A stretch of 64,000 nt of DNA from Rhodoglobus sp. (GTDB lineage Bacteria > Actinomycetota > Actinomycetes > Actinomycetales > Microbacteriaceae): contig JAODAQ010000037.1 of assembly GCA_025463515.1 (NCBI GenBank), positions 1 to 64,000 on the forward strand. The letters run 5' to 3'. The translations under genes and the position numbers were made by a program. The notes under the pieces were generated by a model, which saw nothing but the letters and a program-made list of their open reading frames with translations, was not told where the DNA came from and searched no databases. Each line of letters begins with the position of its first letter. Position 1 is the first letter of the stretch. Positions 7,565 to 15,064 of the stretch are shown one piece after another.

Positions 7565-8664
7565 GGCTCGTTCCGTCTGCGGCGCCGGCGTTCACGAAGC
7601 CCGCCGCTCCCTTCACGGGCCGCGTGGCCTATGCCGCAGCGCACGTCGTCCCGCGCACCCTCGCCGAGAACGTGCCCGGCGCCCCAGCGGACATCGACTG
7701 GGACGCGACTCTGGCGTTCCGGCACCACGTGTGGTCCTGGGGCCTCGGGGTCGCCGACGCCATGGACACGGCCCAGCGCAACATGGGGCTCGACTGGGCG
7801 GCGTGCACCGAGCTGATCCGGCGCAGCGCTGCGGAGGCGGCATCCGTGGGCGGCGCTCTCGTCGTCGGCGTCAACACCGATCACGTCGCCGAGCCCGTCA
7901 TCTCGCTCGATGCCGTGATCGCGGCCTACCTCGAACAGCTGGAAGTCGCCGAGGATGCCGGCGCCGGCGTGGTGCTCATGGCCTCCCGGCACCTGGCTCG
8001 GGCCGCCACCACCGCCGCGGACTACGAGCGCGTGTACGGCGCAGTGCTCGAGCGCGCCGGATCCCCCGTGGTGCTGCACTGGCTCGGCGAGGCGTTCGAC
8101 GCGAACCTGGCGGGGTACTGGGGCTCGGGAGTGGTTTCGACAAGCTCAACCAGCGTGCTCCGCATCATCGAAGACAACGTCACTAAGGTCAGCGGCATCA
8201 AGATGTCGCTGCTCGACGCCGACGCCGAGATCGCGCTGCGATCGCGGCTGCCCGAGGGCGTGCGCATGTTCACCGGCGACGACTTCAACTTCGTGGGCCT
8301 GATCGAGAGCGGGTCGGATGCCCTCCTGGGCGCCTTCGCCGCGGTGGCGCCCAACGCCTCGGCGGCGATCCAGCGGCTCGACGCAGGCGACGTGGACGGC
8401 TACCGCGCCATCCTGGCCCCGACCGAGGCCCTCTCCCGGCAGGTGTTCGCCGCCCCCACGCAGTTCTACAAGACCGGGGTCGCCTTCCTCTCGTGGCTCA
8501 ACGGCCACCAGCCGTCGTTCACGATGGTGGGCGGTCTGCACTCCGCGCGCAGCCTCCCGCACCTCGCCGAGATCGTCCGGCTGGCCGACGCGGCGGGAGC
8601 ACTCGAGCTGCCCGAGCTGGCCGCCCAGCGCTGGAACGACCTGCTGAAGGTGAACTCGCTGTGA
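7561..8664 (+). CDS. DUF993 / dihydrodipicolinate-synthase-like protein
   Basis: A 367-residue protein with RHHVWSWGLGVADAMDTAQRNMGLDW near the N-terminus and VSGIKMSLLDADAEIALRSRLPEGVRMFTGDDFNF in the middle. This matches the DUF993 family, annotated as related to dihydrodipicolinate synthase (a TIM-barrel aldolase fold; the Lys in GIKMS would be the Schiff-base candidate). It overlaps both neighbours by GTGA, so the three genes are translationally coupled. An aldolase-type step on a sugar-derived acid is inferred. A 20-bp palindrome-like repeat sits inside the gene around residues 191-198 (VVSTSSTS), a region that may be an in-frame insertion. Confidence 0.75.
   Translation: MRLVPSAAPAFTKPAAPFTGRVAYAAAHVVPRTLAENVPGAPADIDWDATLAFRHHVWSWGLGVADAMDTAQRNMGLDWAACTELIRRSAAEAASVGGALVVGVNTDHVAEPVISLDAVIAAYLEQLEVAEDAGAGVVLMASRHLARAATTAADYERVYGAVLERAGSPVVLHWLGEAFDANLAGYWGSGVVSTSSTSVLRIIEDNVTKVSGIKMSLLDADAEIALRSRLPEGVRMFTGDDFNFVGLIESGSDALLGAFAAVAPNASAAIQRLDAGDVDGYRAILAPTEALSRQVFAAPTQFYKTGVAFLSWLNGHQPSFTMVGGLHSARSLPHLAEIVRLADAAGALELPELAAQRWNDLLKVNSL
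8133..8152. repeat. GGTTTCGACAAGCTCAACCA element inside the DUF993 gene
   Basis: The string GGTTTCGACAAGCTCAACCA has complementary ends (GGTTT.GA with TC.AACCA, imperfect). I remember closely similar strings as frequent intergenic repeats in Microbacteriaceae genomes. Here it is in frame within a coding region and encodes low-complexity VSTSST. No second copy was found in the window. Confidence 0.5.
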
Positions 8665-9485
8665 GCCGGTTCTCGCTCAACCAGGCGTCGATCAAGTACG
8701 CCACCGTGCCGGAGGCGATCGCGGCGACCGTCGGCTCGGGCATCCCGGCGATCGGGCTGTGGCGCGAGCCGGTCGGGGAGTTCGGGCTCGAGGCGAGCGC
8801 CGCCGCGGTCCGCGACGCCGGGCTCCGGGTGTCGAGCCTGTGCCGCGCAGGGTTCTTCACGGTGCCCGAGGGACCCGCGCGGCGGGCATCTCTCGACGAC
8901 AACCGCCGCGCGATCGAGGAGACGGCGGCGCTCGGCGCGCCCACCCTCGTGCTCGTCGCCGGCGGGCTGCCGGAGGGCTCCCGCGACCTCGTCGGCGCTC
9001 GCGAGCGCGTGCGGGACGCGATCGGCGAGCTCGAGCCGCACGCCCTCGCCGCCGGTGTCAGCCTCGCGATCGAGGCGCTGCACCCGATGTACGTGACCGA
9101 CCGCGCCGTCGTCTCGACGCTCGGGCAGGCGCTCGACCTCGCCGAGCAGTTCGACGCGCGAGCGGTAGGAGTCGTAGTCGATACCTTCCACGTGTTCTGG
9201 GACCCGGCAGTGCTTCCGACCATCGCCCGCGCCGCGGGACGCATCGCGAGCTACCAGGTCTGCGACTGGAACATGCCGATCGCGGCCGACCCGCTGCTCA
9301 GCCGTGGATACCCGGGCGACGGGTTCATCGACTTCGAGTCGATCACCCGCGCGGTCGTCGACGCCGGGTACGAGGGCGACATCGAGTGCGAGATCTTCAA
9401 CCAGGAGATCTGGGACACGGACTACGCCACGGTCGCCGCGACCACCATGGCGCGCTACCGGGAGCGTATCGAGCCGCATCTCTGA
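8661..9485 (+). CDS. Sugar phosphate isomerase/epimerase-like TIM-barrel protein
   Basis: A 274-residue protein with the xylose-isomerase-like AP endonuclease 2 fold. Motifs in order are AIGLWREPV, LAIEALHPMY (a metal-binding Glu), GVVVDTFHVFWDP (Asp and His), YQVCDWN, and IECEIFNQEIW near the C-terminus (a Glu ligand). The start at 8661 (GTG) overlaps the stop of the DUF993 gene by GTGA; the longer track ORF would overlap it by 170 bp. The role is probably isomerisation or epimerisation of a keto-sugar intermediate made by the first enzyme of the operon. Confidence 0.85.
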   Translation: MSRFSLNQASIKYATVPEAIAATVGSGIPAIGLWREPVGEFGLEASAAAVRDAGLRVSSLCRAGFFTVPEGPARRASLDDNRRAIEETAALGAPTLVLVAGGLPEGSRDLVGARERVRDAIGELEPHALAAGVSLAIEALHPMYVTDRAVVSTLGQALDLAEQFDARAVGVVVDTFHVFWDPAVLPTIARAAGRIASYQVCDWNMPIAADPLLSRGYPGDGFIDFESITRAVVDAGYEGDIECEIFNQEIWDTDYATVAATTMARYRERIEPHL

Positions 9486-9525
9486 GTAGTACGCGCGGAC
9501 CGGGCTGCAGTGCCAGCATCGGACC

Positions 9526-9975
9526 ATGGACATCCTCACGATCGCGAGCGTCTTCCTCGCCGGCCTGCTCGCGGGCGAAGAGCTCATCGTGCGCTACGGC
9601 GTGCACCCCGCGCTGGTCGCGCTCGACGACACCACGCAGATCCGGGCGCGCCAGTCGCTGATCTACAAGCTGCGCGTGCTCGTGCCGGTGATCTTCTTCG
9701 CGGCGCTCGGCACGGCGGTGGCGGCCCTCGTCGTGGGCGGAACGGATGCCGGCTTCGCCTTCCGCGTCGCGTCGGTGATCGCCCTCGTGGCCTGGTTGGG
9801 CACGACGTTCGGCGGAACGGTGATCATCAACTCGGCGGTCATCGAATGGGATGCTGCGGCTCCCCCGGCCGACTGGCGCGCCATGATCGTGCGGTGGGGG
9901 CGGGTCGACGTGGTGCGCTCGGCCGCGGCCATCCTCGCGTTCGCGGCGGTGGCAGTCGCCGCGGTCCTCGCCTAG
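9526..9975 (+). CDS. DUF1772-like membrane protein
   Basis: A 149-residue protein with four hydrophobic helices. It starts MDILTIASVFLAGLLAGEELIVRYGVHPAL, where GEELIVRYG resembles the DUF1772 (anthrone-oxygenase-like) family signature, and continues TFGGTVIINSAVIEWD. It may be a small integral membrane oxidoreductase or structural protein; no function is proven. A weak -10-like CAGCAT lies 6 nt before the ATG. Its stop overlaps the end of the convergent TetR gene by 4 bp. Confidence 0.75.
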   Translation: MDILTIASVFLAGLLAGEELIVRYGVHPALVALDDTTQIRARQSLIYKLRVLVPVIFFAALGTAVAALVVGGTDAGFAFRVASVIALVAWLGTTFGGTVIINSAVIEWDAAAPPADWRAMIVRWGRVDVVRSAAAILAFAAVAVAAVLA

Positions 9976-10613
9976 CGGCGCCTCTTCGTCGCCGAGAGGG
10001 CGGCCCCGATGGACTCCACCGGCATCGCCGTGACGGGCAGTGCCGGTTCATCCGTCGCCCGTAGTCCGTCGAGGAGCAGCCACAGGTAGCGGCGCCAGAG
10101 GTCGGGCGAGGTGACCGCGGCCATGTCGAAGACGGGGACGAGCATGCTGAGGATTACGCCCGCATCAGTGGGGTCGGCGTCAGCCCGGATGACCCCCGCG
10201 GCCTTCGCCCGGGCGAACAGGGTGGTCACGGAGTCCACGAGCTGCTGCCGCACGAGCACCTCGTGCGAGGCCCGGGGGATCGCGAGGCTCTCGTGCAGCC
10301 CGCGGTTGACCGCCGCCCGGCCCATGATGGTCTCGAAGAACGTCGTGATGCCGAGCCAGGGATCGTCGATCGCGAGCGCGTCGAGGGCGTCCTGCGTCAT
10401 CGACTCCGACGCCTGGCCCAGCACCTCGGCCGCGATCTCCTGCTTGTTCGCGAAGTGCCGGTACGCCGTGCCGGTGCCGACGCCCGCGTGCTTCGCGATG
10501 TCGTCGAGGGTCGCGTCGAGGCCCTGCTCCGCGAACACCACCTTGGCGGAGGCGAGGAGCAGGGCCCGGTTGCGCGCGACGTCCTTGCGGACGGGCTTGG
10601 CGTCTGGACTCAT
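9972..10613 (-). CDS. TetR-family regulator of the adjacent MFS exporter
   Basis: A 213-residue protein. The N-terminal HTH runs through residues 13-60 (ARNRALLLASAKVVFAEQG, then DIAKHAGVGTGTAYRHFANK). The C-terminal ligand domain contains DPTDAGVILSMLVPVFDM. It starts with an ATGA overlap on the end of the upstream MFS gene, so regulator and exporter are cotranscribed and coupled. It is the obvious candidate to bind the two 17-bp palindromes ahead of the MFS gene and autoregulate the operon. Loss of repression on drug binding is expected from the family, not shown. Confidence 0.9.
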   Translation of the reverse strand: MSPDAKPVRKDVARNRALLLASAKVVFAEQGLDATLDDIAKHAGVGTGTAYRHFANKQEIAAEVLGQASESMTQDALDALAIDDPWLGITTFFETIMGRAAVNRGLHESLAIPRASHEVLVRQQLVDSVTTLFARAKAAGVIRADADPTDAGVILSMLVPVFDMAAVTSPDLWRRYLWLLLDGLRATDEPALPVTAMPVESIGAALSATKRRR

Positions 10614-12088
10614 AGGTCGATTATCGCTGCCTCCGGCTCGGGCTGCGGGTCGCGGAGGCCGGCGGGCACTCCCGAGCGGGAGAGGGCCGCGACCACGATG
10701 GCTCCGGCAAAGAACAGTCCGGCGGCCCACCAGTAGCCGATGACGTAGCTGTGCACGGCGGCATCGGCGACCACGGCCGGGGTGACGGCCTTGCCCACGA
10801 GGAATGCCGTGGCGGCAGTCGTCGCGATGGTGTTGAGCGCCGCGACCGAGATCGACCCGCCCACCTGCTGCGTCGTGTTGACGAGGGCGGATGCCACTCC
10901 CGCATCCTCGGGCTTCACGCCGAGTGTGGAGTTGCTGGTGCTCGGCGGGAACGCGAGCCCGTTGCCGAGGCCGAGGAGCACGAGGGTCGGCAGCAGGTAG
11001 AGCGCGTAGTTGTCGTCGACCCCGATGCGGGTCATGAGCAGCACGGAGATGCCGCTGATGGCGAGCCCCACGGGAACGATCAGCCGCGGGCCGAACCGGC
11101 GGCTCAGGCGCGGGCCGATCACCACCGCGGTCGCGATCAGCGTGAGGGGCAGCGGCAGGAACGCGATGCCGCTCTGGAGGGCCGTGTATCCGAGGACGCC
11201 CTGCACGTAGTACACGGTGAAGAACACGACGGCGAACATGCCCGCGGCCGCGAAGAACATGCCGAGCAGGCCGGCGCCGCGACCGCGGTCGAGCACGACC
11301 CGCAACGGGAGCAGCGGGTTGGCGATCCGGGCCTGCATCACGACGAAGACGGCGAGGAGGACGACGCCACCGGCGAGGAAGCCGAACGTGAGGGGCGAGT
11401 CCCAGCCGTCCTCGGCCGCGTTCGAGATGCCGAACACGATGCCGAACAGCGCCGCCGAGACGAGCACGGCACCGGGGACGTCGATGCGGGATGTCGCGCG
11501 CACCTGGTGAGAGCTGCGCAGGAAGATGAACGCGCCGGCGACCGCCACGAGCGCGAAGATCACGTTGATGTACATGGTCCACCGCCAGGACAGGTACTCG
11601 GTGAGCACTCCGCCGAGCAGCAGGCCGATCGCCGAGCCGCCGATGCCGATCGACGCGTAGATGCCGAACGCGCGGGCGCGCTCGCGGCCGCCGGAGAAGG
11701 TCGTGGTGAGCAGCGACAGGGCCGCCGGGGCCAGGAGGGCCGCGAACGCTCCCTGCACGGCGCGGCTTGCCACGAGCATCCCGAAGCTGTCTGCGGCCCC
11801 GCCCACGCCCGAGGCGATCGCGAACCCGATCAGGCCGATGATGAAGACGTTCTTGCGGCCGAAGCGGTCGGCGAGCCGTCCGCTCAGCAGGAGAAGGCTG
11901 CCGAAGGCGAGCGTGTACGCCGTGATGATCCAGGTGCGGCTGCCGTCGGTGAAGTCGAGCTCGGACTGCACCGACGGCAGCGCGACGTTCATCACGGTGC
12001 TGTCGAGGGCGACCATGAGCTGTGCGATCGCGATCGTGGCGAGGATCCACCAGCGCCGTGGCGGCGCCGCCGTTTCGGTGTTTGCCAT
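10610..12088 (-). CDS. DHA2-type MFS multidrug exporter (EmrB/QacA-like)
   Basis: A 492-residue protein with about 14 predicted TM segments. The N-terminal motif QLMVALDSTVMNVALPSVQ is typical of the DHA2 (14-TMS) drug:proton antiporter group. A motif-A loop, GRLADRFGRKNVF, follows, and the motif-C region GIYASIGIGGSAIGLLLGG is present. The ATG at 12088 has AGGGAG upstream and is preferred over the track start at 12145, which would lie inside the operator region. It is cotranscribed with the TetR gene. The substrate is unknown; efflux of toxic organics is the family role. Confidence 0.9.
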   Translation of the reverse strand: MANTETAAPPRRWWILATIAIAQLMVALDSTVMNVALPSVQSELDFTDGSRTWIITAYTLAFGSLLLLSGRLADRFGRKNVFIIGLIGFAIASGVGGAADSFGMLVASRAVQGAFAALLAPAALSLLTTTFSGGRERARAFGIYASIGIGGSAIGLLLGGVLTEYLSWRWTMYINVIFALVAVAGAFIFLRSSHQVRATSRIDVPGAVLVSAALFGIVFGISNAAEDGWDSPLTFGFLAGGVVLLAVFVVMQARIANPLLPLRVVLDRGRGAGLLGMFFAAAGMFAVVFFTVYYVQGVLGYTALQSGIAFLPLPLTLIATAVVIGPRLSRRFGPRLIVPVGLAISGISVLLMTRIGVDDNYALYLLPTLVLLGLGNGLAFPPSTSNSTLGVKPEDAGVASALVNTTQQVGGSISVAALNTIATTAATAFLVGKAVTPAVVADAAVHSYVIGYWWAAGLFFAGAIVVAALSRSGVPAGLRDPQPEPEAAIIDL

Positions 12089-12112
12089 GCTGTACTCCCT
12101 GTGTGAAGATTG

Positions 12113-12166
12113 CGGAGATACCTTCTCCGTTTCACACGGTAGCACAATATGGAGACGCCGTCTCCG
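12113..12166. promoter_or_regulatory. Paired 17-bp palindromes, likely TetR operators
   Basis: Two copies of the pattern (C/T)GGAGA-N5-TCTCCG occur at 12113-12129 and 12150-12166, with centres 37 bp apart. The second extends to GGAGACG-C-CGTCTCC. They lie just upstream of the MFS-TetR operon. Binding by the TetR at 9972-10613 is inferred from position and symmetry. Confidence 0.7.
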
Positions 12167-12175
12167 TTTCCCTCC

Positions 12176-12952
12176 CTACTCGTACAGGTGCTGGTGCGAG
12201 TCGTCGAACTCGATGCGGTCTGCCGTGCATCCCACGAGGCCGAGGGTCACGCGGAGCAGCTGCGGCGGCAGCTCGGGCCCGGGCGGGGGTGTCGGGGCCA
12301 GCAGGCTGATCCCTCCGCCGCCGAGCAGGCTGCCCGTGACCGAGTCGACGTAGACGACGGCATTGCCCGTGAGCCGCATCTGCGTCGAGGTCGACACGAG
12401 CGACGGGCTCGTCGAGTTGCGCACGTCGAGCACGAAGTCGTCGATCACGAACTGGTCGGCCTCGATCTTGAAGACTGTCGCGCGCGAGCCGTCCGCGAGG
12501 GGAACCGTCACGAGCGAGAGCGACTTCAGCCCGTTGATCGCCAGCGACGAGCCGCCCAACTGCGCGGCAGGCAGGGTCATGACGGGCGCGTTCGGATCCT
12601 CTACCGGCTGGATGAGCGGGGCGCCGAGGCCCGAGTCGGTCTCGTCGCCCTGCCCGAGGAGGTTGCCGAGCGTGTCGCCGAGGTCGGTGAGCGGGTCCGA
12701 CGGGCCGGCCGGGTCGTCCGGGGTGGCGGGCGCGCACGACATCAGCAGCGGGATGCACAGGCTTTCCTCCGCCTGGGCGCTCGTGGCCCCCACCGCGGTG
12801 AGCGCGAGGCTGAGCACCGTCACAGCGGCGACGCTCTTGCGGGTCTTGCGCTTGCCGGTTACGACCGGCTCGGCACTAAAGGGAGTGCCCGCTTCTTCGG
12901 CGCCGCCGGGGGCTCCTCGATCGCGGCGACCTCCGCCTTCTTGGGCATCCAC
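12176..12952 (-). CDS. Secreted protein of the DUF6230/DUF6114 operon (start uncertain)
   Basis: The reading frame encodes a basic stretch (GKRKTRKS), a hydrophobic signal segment (AAVTVLSLALTAVGATSAQA) and a roughly 210-residue exported domain with CIPLLMSC near its start. The usual signal-peptide start should lie just before GKRK, but no ATG, GTG or TTG exists there in frame. The nearest upstream start is GTG at 12952, which overlaps the DUF6114 gene by 94 bp. Either that overlap is real, the start codon was lost, or there is a frameshift. The third-gene position after DUF6230 and DUF6114 suggests a linked envelope function. No domain was recognised in the exported part. Confidence 0.55.
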   Translation of the reverse strand: MDAQEGGGRRDRGAPGGAEEAGTPFSAEPVVTGKRKTRKSVAAVTVLSLALTAVGATSAQAEESLCIPLLMSCAPATPDDPAGPSDPLTDLGDTLGNLLGQGDETDSGLGAPLIQPVEDPNAPVMTLPAAQLGGSSLAINGLKSLSLVTVPLADGSRATVFKIEADQFVIDDFVLDVRNSTSPSLVSTSTQMRLTGNAVVYVDSVTGSLLGGGGISLLAPTPPPGPELPPQLLRVTLGLVGCTADRIEFDDSHQHLYE

Positions 12953-13302
12953 GCGACGACGAGCACTCCGCCGACCGCGCCGAGCAGCATCCCGACGAAG
13001 AATCCGCCCAGGTTCACGCCGATGATCGAGTACACGGCCAGCACGAGCGCCAGCACTCCGTAGAAGATCCGATGGGCGGGCATGAGCACCGCGAGGACGC
13101 CGAGCAGCACCATCCCGACCGGGATGACCGTCGCCTGGAACCCCTCGATACCCAGCTGGACATGGATGTTGCCGATGTCGAGCTGCCCCGAGAAGAACAT
13201 CTCGATGCCGGCGAGGATGACGAGCAGCCCGCCCACGAAGGGGCGCTGCCGGGCCCACGCGCCGAAGGCGGACTGACGGATGCTGGCGATGGCCTTCCTC
13301 AT
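12859..13302 (-). CDS. DUF6114 family membrane protein
   Basis: A 147-residue protein with four to five hydrophobic segments. It opens with ARQRPFVGGLLVILAGIEMFF, includes GMVLLGVLAVLMPAHRIFYGVLALVLA and a Gly-rich LGGFFVGMLLGAVGGVLVV, and ends in a charged Pro/Lys tail. This is the DUF6114 pattern I recall from actinobacteria. The ATG at 13302 overlaps the stop of the DUF6230 gene (TGATG), which favours it over the alternative ATG at 13311. Membrane location is clear; function is unknown. Confidence 0.8.
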   Translation of the reverse strand: MRKAIASIRQSAFGAWARQRPFVGGLLVILAGIEMFFSGQLDIGNIHVQLGIEGFQATVIPVGMVLLGVLAVLMPAHRIFYGVLALVLAVYSIIGVNLGGFFVGMLLGAVGGVLVVAWMPKKAEVAAIEEPPAAPKKRALPLVPSRS

Positions 13303-13901
13303 CAGAAGCACGTCTTCGTGCCGTCGGTCAGCTCGACGTGCATGCCGTTGAGTGTGAAGACCGAGGCCTGAGTGCTCCAGGCCGTCTGCTGCAGGCCCGC
13401 GATGGAGATCGTGTCGGAGTCCTGAGCGAACGTGCCGGCCTCGCCCTTCGCGGCGGTGTTCACCGTCGAGGCATCCACGCCGATGCGGATATTGCCGAAG
13501 GTCGAGTCGCCCTTGAGGTCGGTCATGCCGATCTGCAGGTCGGTCGCGGTCGCGGGGTTGCCGCCGCCGCCCGCCGTGATCATGAGCCCGACGGTGCCCA
13601 TCGGGGTCTCGGTGACGACCGACTGGCAGAGGTCGGAGAGGCTCGCGGAGCCGATGTTCGCGATCGCGACCTGGTGCGGGTTGCCCGCCGTGTCGTTCGC
13701 GACGCCCGCATACTGCGAGAAGCCCGTGCCCTCGAGCTGCGAGGCGCTGATCTGGAACTGGCTGCCGGAGATGGCGAACGAGACCGGCACGGCGCCCTGG
13801 GCGACGCCGCCGAGAAGCACTGTGGAGACGAGCGCGACGGGTACCGCGGCGATGACAATGCGTCCTGCGTGACTGCCTGTGAATTTCTTGAAACTCGGCA
13901 T
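13302..13901 (-). CDS. DUF6230 family secreted protein
   Basis: A 199-residue protein with a signal-like N-terminus (basic MPSFKKFTGSHAGR, then IVIAAVPVALVSTVLLGGVAQGA). Its exported domain is rich in small and polar residues: VPVSFAISGSQFQISASQLEG, and a C-terminal LNGMHVELTDGTKTCF. This fits the DUF6230 family, which is typically followed by DUF6114, as here. A strong AAGGAGG lies upstream of the ATG at 13901, while the track start at 13952 does not have one. The operon order DUF6230-DUF6114-secreted protein suggests a cell-surface assembly of unknown role. Confidence 0.8.
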   Translation of the reverse strand: MPSFKKFTGSHAGRIVIAAVPVALVSTVLLGGVAQGAVPVSFAISGSQFQISASQLEGTGFSQYAGVANDTAGNPHQVAIANIGSASLSDLCQSVVTETPMGTVGLMITAGGGGNPATATDLQIGMTDLKGDSTFGNIRIGVDASTVNTAAKGEAGTFAQDSDTISIAGLQQTAWSTQASVFTLNGMHVELTDGTKTCF

Positions 13902-14024
13902 TCTGATCCTCCTTGATCGGGCGGGTGCGACCGCTATTGACAACGGTCCCAATAGGAGGGACTGGGATACGGGTGAGTTATGACGCCGTTTTGCGAACTT
14001 TTTTTGGCGTGCTTAGGTGGTCGC
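13902..14024. promoter_or_regulatory. Divergent promoter region of DUF6230 and TetR genes
   Basis: This 123-bp gap is the most A+T-rich intergenic stretch nearby. It holds TTGCGA (13991-13996) and TTAGGT (14013-14018) with a 16-bp spacer, and the TetR ATG follows 6 nt later. It also holds GTCCC-N7-GGGAC (13946-13962), a possible regulator site. The assignments are tentative. Confidence 0.4.
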
Positions 14025-14609
14025 ATGGAGGTCGCCCGCAGGACCAGGCTGAGCCCCGATGAGCGCCGTGCACAGCTCATCGCGCTCGGCGTCGGCGCGC
14101 TCGCATCCGGACCGCTCGAATCGCTCACCATCGAGAGCCTCGCGGCGGCGGCGGGCGTCTCGCGCGGGCTCGTGATCCACTACTTCGACACGAAGGACGG
14201 CCTGCACCGCGAGGTCGTCCGCACCGCCTGCGACGCCATGCTGCACGCCACCCAGCCGGACGACGAGCTCGAGCCCCTCGACCGGCTGCACGACACGCTC
14301 ACCCGCCTGGTGCGGTTCGTGCGCGACCACCGGCTCACCTTCCACTCCCTCGTGCGCGGCGCAGCCAGTGGCGACCCCGAGGTGCGCGAGCTCGTAGAGG
14401 AGACGCGGGCAGTGCAGACCGGATGGCTCGTTCGCGCGTTCCTCGAACTCGGCACGCCCGACTCCGAGCGGCTCCGCATCGCGCTGCGCTCGTGGGTGGC
14501 GTTCGCCGAGCAGACGCTCGTCGACGGGGCGCTGCATTCGGAGCTCTCGTCCGACGAGCTCGTGCTGTTCCTCGACCGCACTGCGAAAGCGGTCGTGGCC
14601 GCGGTCTAG
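14025..14609 (+). CDS. TetR-family transcriptional regulator
   Basis: A 194-residue protein. The HTH lies at about residues 10-55 (SPDERRAQLIALGVGAL, then TIESLAAAAGVSRGLVIHYFDTKDGL), a canonical TetR arrangement. The C-terminal domain contains DRLHDTLTRLVRFVRDHR. The ATG at 14025 is favoured over the track start at 13980 because it follows a -10-like TTAGGT by 6 nt and gives the normal N-terminus. It is divergent from the DUF6230 operon and may control it. It ends convergently, overlapping the TIR gene tail by 4 bp. Confidence 0.85.
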   Translation: MEVARRTRLSPDERRAQLIALGVGALASGPLESLTIESLAAAAGVSRGLVIHYFDTKDGLHREVVRTACDAMLHATQPDDELEPLDRLHDTLTRLVRFVRDHRLTFHSLVRGAASGDPEVRELVEETRAVQTGWLVRAFLELGTPDSERLRIALRSWVAFAEQTLVDGALHSELSSDELVLFLDRTAKAVVAAV

Positions 14610-15064
14610 CTGAGGGCCTTCCAGTCGACTTCGACCCCGGCAGCCTCGAGCTCTCGGAGCAACTCCGACTTCCAAGCGCCATTGGCGTCGAACTTCGTGT
14701 ACAGCACGCCGTCGAAGTCAGTGGGCAGGGTGACGCCGTCAACGTACAGCGCACACACCCGGCTCCTGCCGAGCTTGCCGGTGAACCAGCCGAGTTCCAT
14801 GATTACGTTCTGTCTTGCGCGAGCCTCGCTGGCGCCGCCACTGAGCTGTACCTCGTCATCACCCGTGAGCAGGACCACAGCGTAGGAGACGTCGGAATAC
14901 CGCTCCAGTTTCTCGATGATCACCATGCCCTGGTTGGGCTGCTCGTGAAGGATGATCACTCGCTCATGGACAACGCTGCGCTCCAAAAATCGTGCGACAG
15001 TCTCTTTCACGCCCGAATTCCTACCGTGCACGAGAAATATTCCGTTGCTAGCCACCTCAACCAA
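14606..15064 (-). CDS. TIR-domain protein (CAP12/Pycsar-effector-like)
   Basis: A compact soluble protein of about 150 residues consisting of one domain. From a TTG start the motifs are IFLVHGRNSGVKETVARFLE (residues 9-28), LHEQPNQGMVIIEKLE (39-54), YAVVLLTGDD (61-70) and ARQNVIMELGWFTGKLGRSR (83-102), then FDGVLYTKFD. This series is typical of the TIR-like family PF10137, which includes CBASS Cap12 and Pycsar TIR effectors that hydrolyse NAD+. Glu90 in MELG is the likely catalytic acid. The gene is coupled to the upstream uridine-kinase-like gene by an overlap. A GTG at 15055 is an alternative start. There is no sensor domain, so activation must come from a partner. Confidence 0.8.
   Translation of the reverse strand: MVEVASNGIFLVHGRNSGVKETVARFLERSVVHERVIILHEQPNQGMVIIEKLERYSDVSYAVVLLTGDDEVQLSGGASEARARQNVIMELGWFTGKLGRSRVCALYVDGVTLPTDFDGVLYTKFDANGAWKSELLRELEAAGVEVDWKALS

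Noticed and set aside
10751-12106. 451-residue plus-strand ORF antisense to the MFS exporter
   Set aside because: Highly charged low-complexity translation without motifs; it is the shadow of the 14-TM exporter gene.
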